DNA of 64,000 bases from contig NZ_JAFFPS010000023.1 in the NCBI RefSeq assembly GCF_016919165.1, positions 58,993-122,992 on the forward strand, written 5' to 3'. The translations under genes were made by a program, and so were the position numbers. Position 1 is the stretch's first letter, and every line of letters starts with the position of its first letter. The stretch is from Leptospira chreensis (lineage in GTDB: Bacteria; Spirochaetota; Leptospiria; Leptospirales; Leptospiraceae). Of the stretch, positions 50,825 to 60,291 are shown one piece after another. Under the pieces are notes generated by a model, which worked only from the letters and a program-made list of their open reading frames with translations, was not told the origin of the DNA and made no database searches.

Positions 50825-52540
50825 ATGAGCCACCATATTTCAGAACATCCTTCCTTACAACCGTTCGATATTTCCGAATACAAGGGAGTTCGAGGTAAGA
50901 ATTTTTACGAAATAGACCCCGCCTTACAAAGGATGGTTCAGCGTTATTCAGAAACTTATACGCCAGAACATAAAAAAGCGATGGAAGAACATATTCGCAA
51001 GTACGGGGAACTCGTGGGTGGCATTCTGGATGAGCTTACCGAAGAGTGCCACAAAGAAGGAAAATACGGCGAGGTTGTTAAATATGACCGAACTGGCAAA
51101 CGTATCGATTTTATCAAATATTCAGAAGAACAAAAATTAGCACGAAAGATTTCTTATGACCACGGTGTGGTGAATTTAGATTTTCATCCCGAATGGAAAT
51201 TTGATTTTACACATATCCATCGTTATGCGCTCACCTATTTGATGAATATGAATGGAGAGGGTGGAGTTGCTTGTCCTTTGGCAATGACAGATGGAATCAT
51301 TTTAGCCCTCAAAAAAATTGGAACAGAAGATCAAAAGAAAAAATACCTACCTCTCGTTGCGGGGAAGGGAAGTTCTTCGCATTTTATGGCTGGCCAATAT
51401 GTAACAGAGAGAGTGGGGGGAAGTAACGTTTCTGCCAACCGCACCATTGCCAAAAAACTTCCAAACGGCAAATGGGAGTTAACTGGTGAAAAATGGTTTT
51501 GTTCCAACCCCGGTGATCTTTGGGTGACAACCGCAAAGATGGAAGGAACCAATACTGTAGGTATGTTTCTTGTTCCCAGGATCAAAGAAAATGGAGAACT
51601 GAACGGACACCATATCTTACGAAAAAAAGACATCATTGGTTCCCGTGGAAAACTCACTGTAGAAATTATTTATGATAAAGTAGAAGCCGAAGAGTTTGGT
51701 CGTCCCGGTCATGGCCTTGTGAATCTCATTCGTTACATCATCAAAACCTCTCGTTTGCATGTGGGAATTGGTTCTAGTGGAAACGCGAGAAGGTCGGTGA
51801 TGGAAGCTTCCGAATATGCGAAGTACCGGACGGCTTATGGAAAAAAGATTTTAGAATTTCCTTCTTTTACAAAGACACTCGCAGAAATGCAAATCTTACA
51901 AACAGGGAATTGTTTTGTAAACTTTCGGTCGGCAAACCTGGCTGAGAAGAGTGATGATGCCGCAGAGATTACAGTTCCTCTTATGAAGTACAAATCTTCT
52001 TCGCAAGCCAGTTATATCACGCAAAAAGCAATCTTAACTTTGGGTGGAAATGGAATCATTGGGGACTTTTCTCCACTGCCTCGCCTCCATAATGATTCCA
52101 TCATCAATGAAACCTGGGAAGGAACCCATCTCATCATTACCGATCATTGTTTGCATGCCTTACAAAAACCAAAAGTCTATGCAGCGTTTCAATCCTTGTT
52201 AGATGAATTGACAAAGTCGGCAAACCAGTATCCAGAATTAAAAAATGCATTGAATGTATTCCAATCCAAACGAAAAGAATTGGAAGATTGTATCAAAAAT
52301 CAGTCTAAAGATTGGAAAGATATGAATCGTGTTTACATTGCAGATGTAACTTACCAAGTATTTTTACTCGCTGAATTTATCGAACAAGTAGCGCACGATA
52401 GCGAAAGGAAACTCGAAACAAAGTATCTACATTTTGCCAATGGATACGCGGAAATGGTGCGAGACGGACTCGAAGCACCGAGACAAAAAGAAGGAGTGTT
52501 TTTTGATCCAAAGGCCATAGAAACCTTTCTTTCTTTTTAA
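50825..52540 (+). CDS. AidB-like acyl-CoA dehydrogenase
   Basis: A 571-residue flavoprotein. [22 protein letters not shown] and [21 protein letters not shown] are the FAD/substrate blocks in the AidB style, with [19 protein letters not shown] next, and the C-terminal [28 protein letters not shown] is the AidB-type closing region. AidB-like enzymes are about 540-570 residues and form tetramers; E. coli AidB is induced by alkylating agents, but many relatives are ordinary acyl-CoA dehydrogenases. Which substrate is used here is unknown. A permease gene starts 3 bases after the stop. Confidence 0.85.
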   Translation: MSHHISEHPSLQPFDISEYKGVRGKNFYEIDPALQRMVQRYSETYTPEHKKAMEEHIRKYGELVGGILDELTEECHKEGKYGEVVKYDRTGKRIDFIKYSEEQKLARKISYDHGVVNLDFHPEWKFDFTHIHRYALTYLMNMNGEGGVACPLAMTDGIILALKKIGTEDQKKKYLPLVAGKGSSSHFMAGQYVTERVGGSNVSANRTIAKKLPNGKWELTGEKWFCSNPGDLWVTTAKMEGTNTVGMFLVPRIKENGELNGHHILRKKDIIGSRGKLTVEIIYDKVEAEEFGRPGHGLVNLIRYIIKTSRLHVGIGSSGNARRSVMEASEYAKYRTAYGKKILEFPSFTKTLAEMQILQTGNCFVNFRSANLAEKSDDAAEITVPLMKYKSSSQASYITQKAILTLGGNGIIGDFSPLPRLHNDSIINETWEGTHLIITDHCLHALQKPKVYAAFQSLLDELTKSANQYPELKNALNVFQSKRKELEDCIKNQSKDWKDMNRVYIADVTYQVFLLAEFIEQVAHDSERKLETKYLHFANGYAEMVRDGLEAPRQKEGVFFDPKAIETFLSF

Positions 52541-52543
52541 AAT

Positions 52544-53452
52544 ATGGAGAACTTTTTACTATTAGGAATTTGTTTTGGGTTGGGGCTTGTTTTTCGAAGA
52601 TTGCCCCAGTTTCCTGAATCCACTCCTAAAGTGTTAAACGGATTCATCCTTTTTGTTTCTTTGCCCTCTCTTGTTCTTTATCATGTTCATGAATTAAAAG
52701 TGGACGCCTCTTCTCTTTTGCCTTCCTCCATGCCATGGGTTGTATTTGGTATTGCTGTGGTATTCTTTCTTGGATTGTACAAACTAAAGGTTTTAAAGTT
52801 CCACACAGCAGTATGTCTTGTGTTAACTGCTGGTCTCGGTAATACTTCCTTTGTTGGGTTTCCACTACTCGAAACATACTTAGGCAAAGAATCTTTGGGT
52901 TATGGAATTTTAGCTGACCAACTCGGAACTTTTATGGTTCTTAGTTTTCCGGGAATCATTTTAGCATCCATTGCTATGGATGGGAAGTGGGACTTTTCCA
53001 CTCTTTTCAAACGGGTTCTGGGATTTGCTCCCATCTATGCTTTGTTTGTTGCCATCATCACTCGCCAATTCCCTTACCCGGAAGCATTAAAATTGGTTTT
53101 ACTCCGACTGGGTGACACTCTCACGCCACTGGCTTTGGTATCAGTAGGTTTTATGTTGGATCTGCGCACCATTGCAGGCCATGGCAGAGTTCTGGCCTTG
53201 GGACTGGGTTTTAAGTTGGTTTTAGCACCTTTATTTGTATATTGGATTTATTCTCCCTTAAAAGAGGATACCTTACTTTACCAAACTATTGTTTTGGAAT
53301 CGGCAATGGCTCCGATGGTCACTTCCACAGTCATCACAATTGAAAAAAATATTTCTCCCCACTTAGCAAGCCTTATGTTAGGAATTGGAATTCCTATTTC
53401 CTTTGGCACAACTTACGTTCTCAACTTTTTGTTGAAAGGAAACTATATTTGA
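52544..53452 (+). CDS. AEC-family permease
   Basis: A 302-residue membrane protein with ten hydrophobic helices in the auxin-efflux-carrier arrangement. LTAGLGNTSFVGFPLLETYLG has the mid-chain Asn-Thr-Ser-Phe-Gly-Pro-type signature of the family, and LESAMAPMVTSTVITIE is the second-half counterpart. AEC proteins export or take up small organic anions such as malonate or malate. It lies between the acyl-CoA dehydrogenase and an EamA transporter with 3-base spacing and an overlap, so the four-gene unit is likely one transcript. Confidence 0.85.
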   Translation: MENFLLLGICFGLGLVFRRLPQFPESTPKVLNGFILFVSLPSLVLYHVHELKVDASSLLPSSMPWVVFGIAVVFFLGLYKLKVLKFHTAVCLVLTAGLGNTSFVGFPLLETYLGKESLGYGILADQLGTFMVLSFPGIILASIAMDGKWDFSTLFKRVLGFAPIYALFVAIITRQFPYPEALKLVLLRLGDTLTPLALVSVGFMLDLRTIAGHGRVLALGLGFKLVLAPLFVYWIYSPLKEDTLLYQTIVLESAMAPMVTSTVITIEKNISPHLASLMLGIGIPISFGTTYVLNFLLKGNYI

Positions 53453-54342
53453 ACCTTAAATTTTTACTTCTACTTGTACTTGCCATGGTCTCTTGGGGAA
53501 TCTCTTGGCCCATTGGCAAAATGATCGCAGGATCTGTTCCCGTTTCTGTTTTGGTGTTTTGGAGATTTCTCGCTACTTTTCTATCAATCATTCCCTTACT
53601 TCTTGTGATGCGAATTCCTTTTAAACTCAAAACAGGAAAGGATTATTGGAATGTTCTGATCGGTGGAATCATTTATACCTTTTATAATCAATTTTTCTTT
53701 ATGGGTTTAAAAAATGGACTCCCTGGGGCCGGGGGAGTTCTTGTTACCACTCTGAATCCAATTGTTACTTTCTTTATTGTTGTACTCGTGCAGAAGAAAC
53801 GAATTTCCAAACGACAAGTGATCGGTTTGTTTTTTGGATTTCTTGGTGGTCTTGTGATTTTGCAAGTATGGAAGATCAGTATCGATTATTTATTGTTATC
53901 TGGTAATTTATTCTTTTTATTATGTTCTTTTGTTTGGGCCATTCTTTCTCTCAATAGCCAATCTACTGGGAAATCCATGTCTCCGGTTACTTATAGTTTT
54001 TATGTCTATGCAGTGGGATCGATCATCGAATTTCTATTTTGTTTCAATGATCCTAGTTTTTGGAAGGTTTGGGACATGGGTTTTGATTTCTGGGCCTCAA
54101 TCTTCTATCTAACTGTAGTCTCAACTACCTTTGGAACCACGGTTTATTTTTACGCAGCCACTAGGCTTGGACCAGAAATCGCGAGTAGTTTTATCTTTAT
54201 CGTTCCTCTCTCTGCCTATTTGAGTAGTTTTTTAATACTAGATGAAGTGGTTCAAATTCCCGTCATCATTGGTGGATCTTTAGCCATCCTTGCAGTATAT
54301 CTAATCAATTCGAAACAAAAAGCGAAGGAACCGAATCTTTGA
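53449..54342 (+). CDS. EamA/DMT-family transporter
   Basis: A 297-residue protein of ten membrane helices in two EamA repeats (first: VSWGISWPIGKMIAGSVPVSVLVFWRF; second: ILSLNSQSTGKSMSPVTYSFYVYAVG). The substrate of this drug/metabolite exporter family is unpredictable from sequence. The start is TTG at 53449, which overlaps the stop of the AEC gene (TTGA); its own stop overlaps the next ATG (TGATG). Tight packing supports translational coupling through the unit. Confidence 0.86.
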   Translation: MNLKFLLLLVLAMVSWGISWPIGKMIAGSVPVSVLVFWRFLATFLSIIPLLLVMRIPFKLKTGKDYWNVLIGGIIYTFYNQFFFMGLKNGLPGAGGVLVTTLNPIVTFFIVVLVQKKRISKRQVIGLFFGFLGGLVILQVWKISIDYLLLSGNLFFLLCSFVWAILSLNSQSTGKSMSPVTYSFYVYAVGSIIEFLFCFNDPSFWKVWDMGFDFWASIFYLTVVSTTFGTTVYFYAATRLGPEIASSFIFIVPLSAYLSSFLILDEVVQIPVIIGGSLAILAVYLINSKQKAKEPNL

Positions 54343-54821
54343 TGAAGAAGATCTCTTGGAAAAAAAGATTTAAAATTTGGTTATTTAACTTTTATCCTCC
54401 CTATGTAGGAGCCGGAATTCGCATCAAAGAAATTGCTCCAGACTTTTCTTATTTTCGTTCCGAAATGAAGTTAAAATTCTATAACAAAAATTATGTGGGA
54501 GTTCATTTTGGTGGATCCTTGTATTCTATGTGTGATCCCTTTTTTATGTTAATCCTTTTGGAAAGATTGGGTTCTGATTATATAGTTTGGGACAAAGCTG
54601 GAAATATGATCTTTGTAAAACCAGGAATGGGTAAGGTCATCGCTGAGTTTCGCATTTCTGATTCGGAAATAGAAAGGATCAAAGAAGAAATCGAAGTGAA
54701 GAAAAAAGGGGATTATCTTTTTACTACGGATGTAAAAAACGAAGAGGGTGAGGTGATTGCCAAACTAGAAAAGACAGTTTACATTCGCAAACGGGGAAGG
54801 CTCCCCGTTCAAAATGGATAA
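54342..54821 (+). CDS. DUF4442 hotdog-fold protein (thioesterase-like)
   Basis: About 159 residues from ATG 54342. The layout fits the DUF4442/PaaI-like hotdog fold: helix with YPPYVGAGIRIKEIAPDFSYFRSEMKLKFYNKNYVGVHFGGSLYSMCDPFFMLILLERLG (in parts), where NYVGVHFGGSLYSM is the central helix and catalytic region, then ISDSEIERIKEEIE and strands through VYIRKRG. Acyl-CoA thioesterase activity is likely but unproven. Being last in a unit with an acyl-CoA dehydrogenase supports a role in acyl-CoA metabolism. Confidence 0.78.
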   Translation: MKKISWKKRFKIWLFNFYPPYVGAGIRIKEIAPDFSYFRSEMKLKFYNKNYVGVHFGGSLYSMCDPFFMLILLERLGSDYIVWDKAGNMIFVKPGMGKVIAEFRISDSEIERIKEEIEVKKKGDYLFTTDVKNEEGEVIAKLEKTVYIRKRGRLPVQNG

Positions 54822-54865
54822 TCATTAGAAAAAAAATCTCTTATACTTTTCCTTAGTTAATAGCA

Positions 54866-57286
54866 TTAGTATTTTTTATCTTCGTCTTCTGGAATCATAC
54901 TCGCATAATACAAAAGTAAGGCATCATTTTTAGAATGAACCACTCGATTGGATTCTTCAATCATCTTTCGTTTTTCCAAAATCCGTTTTCCTTTTTCCCA
55001 TACTTCTTCTGGATCTTTGATTAGATAGTTTCCATCATGACGAGAAATAAAATCCTCAACTAACATTGTACTCTGCGAAAGTTCGACAGAAAAATCATTC
55101 TCCGCTAGGATTTTAGCAACAATCTGGTTCGGTAAAATTTTATGATACTGTTTCCAGCCTTTGGTAATGCGGTAACTGAGCTCGAGCGTTGGATCTTCCG
55201 TATGTGCGTATTCGGAAATGGGGATGGGATCACAAAACTCTACATACACATTGGAACGTTTGGCAAGAAATCCTGCCATTCCTAACTCTTCTGGCATATT
55301 GCAGAACTGATTGTCTTCGGGAACGGTTTCATACGATACAGAAATGGGAACAATCACAATCTCTGTTCCTGAACTTCGGAACGCATTCACTGCCGTTGTC
55401 AGAAGTCCTGTTTTTACAGGTACAATGGCTCCCGTGCGGGAACGAGTTCCTTCAGGATAAACAAGGGATGGGATTCCTTGTTCCAACATCACTTGTGAAT
55501 AGAGAGTCAAACATTCTAAATACAAACTGTTCCTGGTTCTTTCCCGGTCCACTGCATAGGCGCCAAGGGACTTTAACATCCATTCCCAAAAAGGATTGGA
55601 CATTAAATTGATTCCTGCCGCATAACGAGGAACAGGTAGTCCTAAGTGAAACAAAGAATAAGCCACTTCCACAGAATCTAAGTGAGATCTATGAGTGGGA
55701 GCGTACAACAAATTGTATTTAGAGGAAAGGGCTTTCACGACTTCTGTTTTTCCACCAATATGGGGAATCATGGAGCCTTTCAAAAAACCACCAGAGAAAA
55801 GACGGATGGGAGCCACAAAACGAAGGACAGATTCTCGAACCGTCGGACTATAGTTGTCAGCAATTTCTGTTACATAGAACCGAACGAGTTCTTTCACTAA
55901 AGTGTTCTCTTCATCTTTTTGGCAGTTTTGAAACCTTTGCCAAATTTCTAGTTCTGCTTCAAACTTAACTTCATCTAATTTTTGTTTTTTACGAATGGCT
56001 TTAGTCAGACGTTTCTGCGTGGATTCGATGACGGCCGAAGATTGTTTTTTAACTCGAATCACTGTTCCCGGAACGTTACTGATGTGTTTTAGAATCCGAT
56101 CCACAAGAAGATTTTGAAAATCAATTCCGGAGGTTAAGTTAAGACCAACCTTCTTTTGAACCACGAGTGGAATGTTTTTGGATTCTGTTTTTTTACCACA
56201 GATCAAATCAACGAGGGCATCTGGTGGTTGTTTTCTTGTTAGTACATCAAACAAAGTTCTGTGTAAGGTAAAAGGAAGCCGAATCTCGTTGGCAAGTTCA
56301 ATGAGAATACTCAGTGCATAAGTTCCTTCTACGTTATCATGCCATTTTGTAGATTCTCTTTCGATAAAAGATCTGGGAGCAAAGAAAATTTCAATTCGAT
56401 CTTTGATACTTAGTTTTTCACCACCTGACAAAAGTTCACCGACAATTTTTTGTCCAAACCCTCTGTTTCTACTTTTGTTACTTGTGGCTGTAGTAATAAA
56501 ATCGGCAAGTCCCGATCTTCCCATCACAGTGTCAGGCCTTGCACCATAACGCATAGCAAGATCCCGAACTTCCTGAAATCCCACGGATAAAATTTCTCCA
56601 AGTAAGTTGGATCCATAACGAGGAAGTAAAGATACGATCCCACTGGCAATGGCCATTGGATTTTTTGCGACACCTACAATTTCCATTCCCACAACATCAT
56701 CGGTTACCGATGTATTGATAAAATTGGAAGTGAGTATTTCCGAAAGGTATTCGGAAGTTTCTTTTTCGTAAGAACCAATATTAAAAAAACTAAATTTCTC
56801 ATCTAGAATTTCGCCTAAAAGAGAAGGGCCATTCACCACTGCCACTGAGGCATTGGAAAAATTTCTTTCTTTTAAGTAGTTTTGTAAGTATTGCGAGTAA
56901 GTAATGAACCCAGTTTTTTTTCTATTTTTGGAATCCAAAATTCCTTTGGTCAAAAAAGAAAATACATAACTATTGGTTGGATCTAAAACTTCCAAAAGGG
57001 CATGGACACTATCCAAAAAAGACCGAGAGGGAACGGCAACATGAAAGGCCCAATCATCTCTTCCAAAAGCATCCAAACTGGATACAATCTCGATATGGTC
57101 AGGAAGATCAATGGTCTTTCCCATAATCTCTGTTTGGCGGCGTTTTTTTAGAGCTTCTACCAATTCTTTGTCTGGAATCCAGAGAGTGATGGGGTCGAAC
57201 TTCTGTGCCAATACGGAAGCGATAATAATACCCATTGGGCCGCTTCCCAGAACTGCTTGTTTTAAGTCGTTATAGGCTATTTGCAT
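54866..57286 (-). CDS. Fused glycerol-3-phosphate dehydrogenase / PlsB-type acyltransferase
   Basis: An 806-residue fusion. Residues 1-350 are a GpsA-type dehydrogenase: LGSGPMGIIIASVLA (NAD loop), GVAKNPMAIASGI with the catalytic Lys, and GLADFITTATSNKSRNRGFGQ, the substrate loop. Residues about 480-750 are a PlsB/LPLAT acyltransferase: THRSHLDSVEVAY has the HX4D catalytic pair, RYAAGINLMSNPFWEWML and AYAVDRERTRN follow, then SLVYPEGTRSRTG, the phosphate-binding block. The enzyme could make sn-glycerol-3-phosphate from DHAP and acylate it at once, starting phospholipid synthesis. Both active sites look intact. It is a single-gene unit. Confidence 0.88.
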   Translation of the reverse strand: MQIAYNDLKQAVLGSGPMGIIIASVLAQKFDPITLWIPDKELVEALKKRRQTEIMGKTIDLPDHIEIVSSLDAFGRDDWAFHVAVPSRSFLDSVHALLEVLDPTNSYVFSFLTKGILDSKNRKKTGFITYSQYLQNYLKERNFSNASVAVVNGPSLLGEILDEKFSFFNIGSYEKETSEYLSEILTSNFINTSVTDDVVGMEIVGVAKNPMAIASGIVSLLPRYGSNLLGEILSVGFQEVRDLAMRYGARPDTVMGRSGLADFITTATSNKSRNRGFGQKIVGELLSGGEKLSIKDRIEIFFAPRSFIERESTKWHDNVEGTYALSILIELANEIRLPFTLHRTLFDVLTRKQPPDALVDLICGKKTESKNIPLVVQKKVGLNLTSGIDFQNLLVDRILKHISNVPGTVIRVKKQSSAVIESTQKRLTKAIRKKQKLDEVKFEAELEIWQRFQNCQKDEENTLVKELVRFYVTEIADNYSPTVRESVLRFVAPIRLFSGGFLKGSMIPHIGGKTEVVKALSSKYNLLYAPTHRSHLDSVEVAYSLFHLGLPVPRYAAGINLMSNPFWEWMLKSLGAYAVDRERTRNSLYLECLTLYSQVMLEQGIPSLVYPEGTRSRTGAIVPVKTGLLTTAVNAFRSSGTEIVIVPISVSYETVPEDNQFCNMPEELGMAGFLAKRSNVYVEFCDPIPISEYAHTEDPTLELSYRITKGWKQYHKILPNQIVAKILAENDFSVELSQSTMLVEDFISRHDGNYLIKDPEEVWEKGKRILEKRKMIEESNRVVHSKNDALLLYYASMIPEDEDKKY

Positions 57287-57393
57287 AAAAAATTAACATT
57301 ACGAATCGAGGGGGAATCTCACTTTATTTGTTTGCTTGAAACGATTCGAGTCTATCGAAAAAGTATCAGGAGAGTGTAAATCGTCAAGTCACA

Positions 57394-58779
57394 ATGATTA
57401 GAGCCGGTATTGTATTTTCAAGTCTAACCGTGATTCCTGCCCTCTTCGGCTGGTATCAAAACTGGCTCGGTCTTACCCGACCGCAAGAGATCAATTTGGC
57501 CATAGCCTTACTTGTTTCCTTTCTTTGGGTGACAGAACTCTTCCCTCTCTATGTTACGGGTTTTTTAGTTCTATTTTTAGAACTGGTCTGGTTACTTCCG
57601 GCTTGGGGACCAGGGGCACCAAAAACGATTACTTTCCTATCTTGTTATTTTTCAGAGACCATTTTACTGTTCTTAGGTGGATTTGTAATTTCTTCGGCCA
57701 TCACATCCTACGGATTGGATTCTGCCATTGCTCGGTTTGTGATCCGAAAAACGAAAGGTTCCGCTTTTTTACTCCTCCTCTCCTTAGGTTTTGCCACTGC
57801 TTTTTTATCCTGTTGGATGAATAATACTGCCACGGCTGCGATGATGCTTGGCCTTGTTTCTTCTATGATGAAATCTTTAGAAGAGAACAATCCTTTGCGA
57901 AAATCACTTTTATTCATTGTACCATTTTCTGCCAATCTGGGAGGAATCGGAACACCGGTAGGAACCCTTCCCAATGTAATTGGAATTGGGTATTTGCAAG
58001 AGAAGGGGTTGGAAATTGGGTTTTTAAATTGGATGGGATTTGCCTTTCCTGTATTCATCCTTTCTGTTTTTGCACTTGCTATTCTTTTGTACATTGTGTA
58101 CTTAAAAAAAGACAAATTGGGAAATTCTGTCGCGTCCATCCAAGTTTCTGAAGTCGATCTCTCTCTTTCTAAGCGAGATCGTTCCATTGCTTCGGGTATC
58201 ATCGCCATTACTATCTTTGGTTGGATTACTTCTGACTGGCATGGAGTCTCTAATGGAACTGTAGCTTTGTTTCCCGTGATTGTATTTTTTGGATTTCGAC
58301 TTTTGGATTTAAAAGAATTTCGAAACCTTTCTTGGGACGTGCTCATTCTTATGGGTGGCGGGATTGCCCTCGGTAAAGCTTTTGAGGAAACGGGACTCGC
58401 AAAACATTTTGTCGGATTGTTTATGTTAGGTGATTCGGGTCAATTGGGTTTATTTTTATTTTTTTCCATCCTATCCCTCGGCCTTTCGTGTTTCCTAAGT
58501 AATACCAGTGTGGCCAATTTGATTCTCCCCATCACCATGGGTTTGCCCACAAATCTGATTTTGCCTGCAGCCATTGGGGCCACCATCGGTGCTTCTCTTG
58601 CCATGCCACTTCCTGTATCCACTCCACCCAATGCTTTGGCTTTCAGTTATGGTGGCATTAGAAGTCTAGAGATGTTAAAGGTTGGTGGCATCATTTCCAT
58701 CATCGCTTGGACCTTTTTTGTGACAGTCGGGGGCCTGATTTTACATCTCTTGGGAATTGTCGATTTTTCTCGGTTTTAA
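57394..58779 (+). CDS. DASS/SLC13-family Na+/dicarboxylate (or sulfate) symporter
   Basis: A 461-residue inner-membrane transporter with about twelve hydrophobic segments. SCWMNNTATAAMMLGLVSSMM is the first SNT-type sodium-site motif and FLSNTSVANLILPITMGL the second, with GTPVGTLPNVIGIGYL and MPLPVSTPPNALAFSYG completing the family pattern. Substrates include succinate, citrate or sulfate. It is divergent from the GpsA-PlsB gene, with 107 bases between, and precedes two lipoprotein genes. Confidence 0.9.
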   Translation: MIRAGIVFSSLTVIPALFGWYQNWLGLTRPQEINLAIALLVSFLWVTELFPLYVTGFLVLFLELVWLLPAWGPGAPKTITFLSCYFSETILLFLGGFVISSAITSYGLDSAIARFVIRKTKGSAFLLLLSLGFATAFLSCWMNNTATAAMMLGLVSSMMKSLEENNPLRKSLLFIVPFSANLGGIGTPVGTLPNVIGIGYLQEKGLEIGFLNWMGFAFPVFILSVFALAILLYIVYLKKDKLGNSVASIQVSEVDLSLSKRDRSIASGIIAITIFGWITSDWHGVSNGTVALFPVIVFFGFRLLDLKEFRNLSWDVLILMGGGIALGKAFEETGLAKHFVGLFMLGDSGQLGLFLFFSILSLGLSCFLSNTSVANLILPITMGLPTNLILPAAIGATIGASLAMPLPVSTPPNALAFSYGGIRSLEMLKVGGIISIIAWTFFVTVGGLILHLLGIVDFSRF

Positions 58780-58827
58780 AAAAAAGACTTTTCCTCTCCT
58801 CAACTTCCATTACTCTACTTTCGAATT

Positions 58828-59400
58828 ATGCGAAGTATTCGATCTCTTTTAGTTTTATCAGTATTTGTCCCATTTTTTCTTTTTTCTTGTTACAACTATA
58901 TCAGCGAAGATGTTCCCATCATCGCAAGACCTGATTTCAAACAACAAATTGCGATCCTTACCATTAAAGTTTCCACTCCCGAAAATGATAAAACCAAAAG
59001 AGAAATCACAGCAATTTATACAAAATACTTAATGGAAACTGGGTATTTTGGTCGTGTTCTATCGGACGGAGTCCGGGCCAACCATCATATCGATTTGTAT
59101 ACAAGTGAAGTAAACGAATACGAACATTTTTGGATTTCTTCCATTTCCACCTTATTTATGTTAGGTACTGCTGGGTTATTACCTTCCATATACTCTAAAG
59201 AACGAGTCCTCCATGCCGATTTTTATTTAAACGATAAACTCGTAGGCCGCGAAAAGTATCGGCAAAAACATTCCACTCTATTTGGAATTCCATTTGTATT
59301 TATCTGGGAAGCTGGAATCAAAGAAGCGAAAACAATTCACTTTAACAAAGAAAAGAATCTAATCCATAATGTGGTTCAAGATTACAATCGTTACCTATAG
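58828..59400 (+). CDS. Putative lipoprotein, unknown function
   Basis: A 190-residue protein with signal peptide ending in FFLFSC, a lipobox that fits spirochaetes (Ser before Cys). The mature region has strands such as FKQQIAILTIKVSTPEND and YTKYLMETGYFGRVLSDG and one possible hydrophobic patch (STLFMLGTAGLLPSIY). It looks like a member of a Leptospira-specific lipoprotein group, but I cannot name it. It ends 8 bases before the CAP-domain lipoprotein, with an AGGAG in the gap. Confidence 0.65.
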   Translation: MRSIRSLLVLSVFVPFFLFSCYNYISEDVPIIARPDFKQQIAILTIKVSTPENDKTKREITAIYTKYLMETGYFGRVLSDGVRANHHIDLYTSEVNEYEHFWISSISTLFMLGTAGLLPSIYSKERVLHADFYLNDKLVGREKYRQKHSTLFGIPFVFIWEAGIKEAKTIHFNKEKNLIHNVVQDYNRYL

Positions 59401-59408
59401 GAGACTTT

Positions 59409-60251
59409 ATGAATTTTCAAACAAAATCAAACCTTTACACATTCCCATCTCGAACACTGACCATTGTTTTTGTTTTGAGTTTATTTACTTTCGTTTGTAA
59501 AACTCCCGAAGTTAAAAAAGCTCCCGTTGTAGAAGTTAAAAAACCGGAACCTGTAGAAAAGGTTGTGGAACAACAAGATCCCAATTTAGCTTTTTTAGAA
59601 AGTATTGAGGACGGTCGGGAATTACCGGAATCGGATAAGTGGAAAGTCGAACAATACGATGTATTTACAGAGGATAGTTTTCCATCCTATGCTCCGGCAA
59701 ATAGCGCCATTGATTTTGCAAAAATCGATTATCCATTGTTAAATGCTGCTGTTTTTTATGTTACATCCAAAGAAAGGAAAACTTTAGGCCTTCGTCCTTT
59801 TAAATATTCGGAAAAGTGTGAACAGGCAGCTTTCGGACATGCGCAAGACATGGTAACTTATGATTTTTATTCCCATACAAGCACTGTGAATGGAAAAGAA
59901 ACACTTCGAGATCGTTTGGATTTGGTGGGAATTGTGGATACATACTCTGCAGAAAATATCATTAACGCATTTGGAATTCAATACCAAGGTGGGCGTGCTG
60001 TGTTCACTCCAGTGCAAAACGGCGGACCTTTTTTTAGTTATACAAAAGCGGGATCACCCATTCCCAATCATACCTATTTGAGTTTGGCAAAAGCTGTGGT
60101 AGAGATTTGGTTTAACTCACCGGGACACAGAAAGAACATCCTCAATCCAGAGTTTACGTATATGGGTGCAGGGACTTCCTTTTACAAAGATAAAAAGTTT
60201 TATGATATAGATAAGGTAAAGGCCGTACAAGTGTTTACGGCTAAACCTTAG
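59409..60251 (+). CDS. CAP-domain (SCP/PR-1-like) lipoprotein
   Basis: A 280-residue exported protein. The signal sequence ends in LFTFVC, a likely lipobox, and is followed by a Pro/Lys/Glu-rich linker (VKKAPVVEVKKPEPVEKV). The CAP domain from about residue 110 has AAFGHAQDMVTYDFYSHTSTVNGKETLRDRL, SAENIINAFG and WFNSPGHRKNILNPEFTYMGAG, the conserved His-Glu-Glu-His cavity region. Bacterial CAP proteins often sit on the cell surface or bind peptidoglycan; their role is unclear. It shares a transcript with the upstream lipoprotein. Confidence 0.87.
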   Translation: MNFQTKSNLYTFPSRTLTIVFVLSLFTFVCKTPEVKKAPVVEVKKPEPVEKVVEQQDPNLAFLESIEDGRELPESDKWKVEQYDVFTEDSFPSYAPANSAIDFAKIDYPLLNAAVFYVTSKERKTLGLRPFKYSEKCEQAAFGHAQDMVTYDFYSHTSTVNGKETLRDRLDLVGIVDTYSAENIINAFGIQYQGGRAVFTPVQNGGPFFSYTKAGSPIPNHTYLSLAKAVVEIWFNSPGHRKNILNPEFTYMGAGTSFYKDKKFYDIDKVKAVQVFTAKP

Positions 60252-60291
60252 TTCCGAATGACAAACTTAACTTATAATCAAGATTTGGTTT

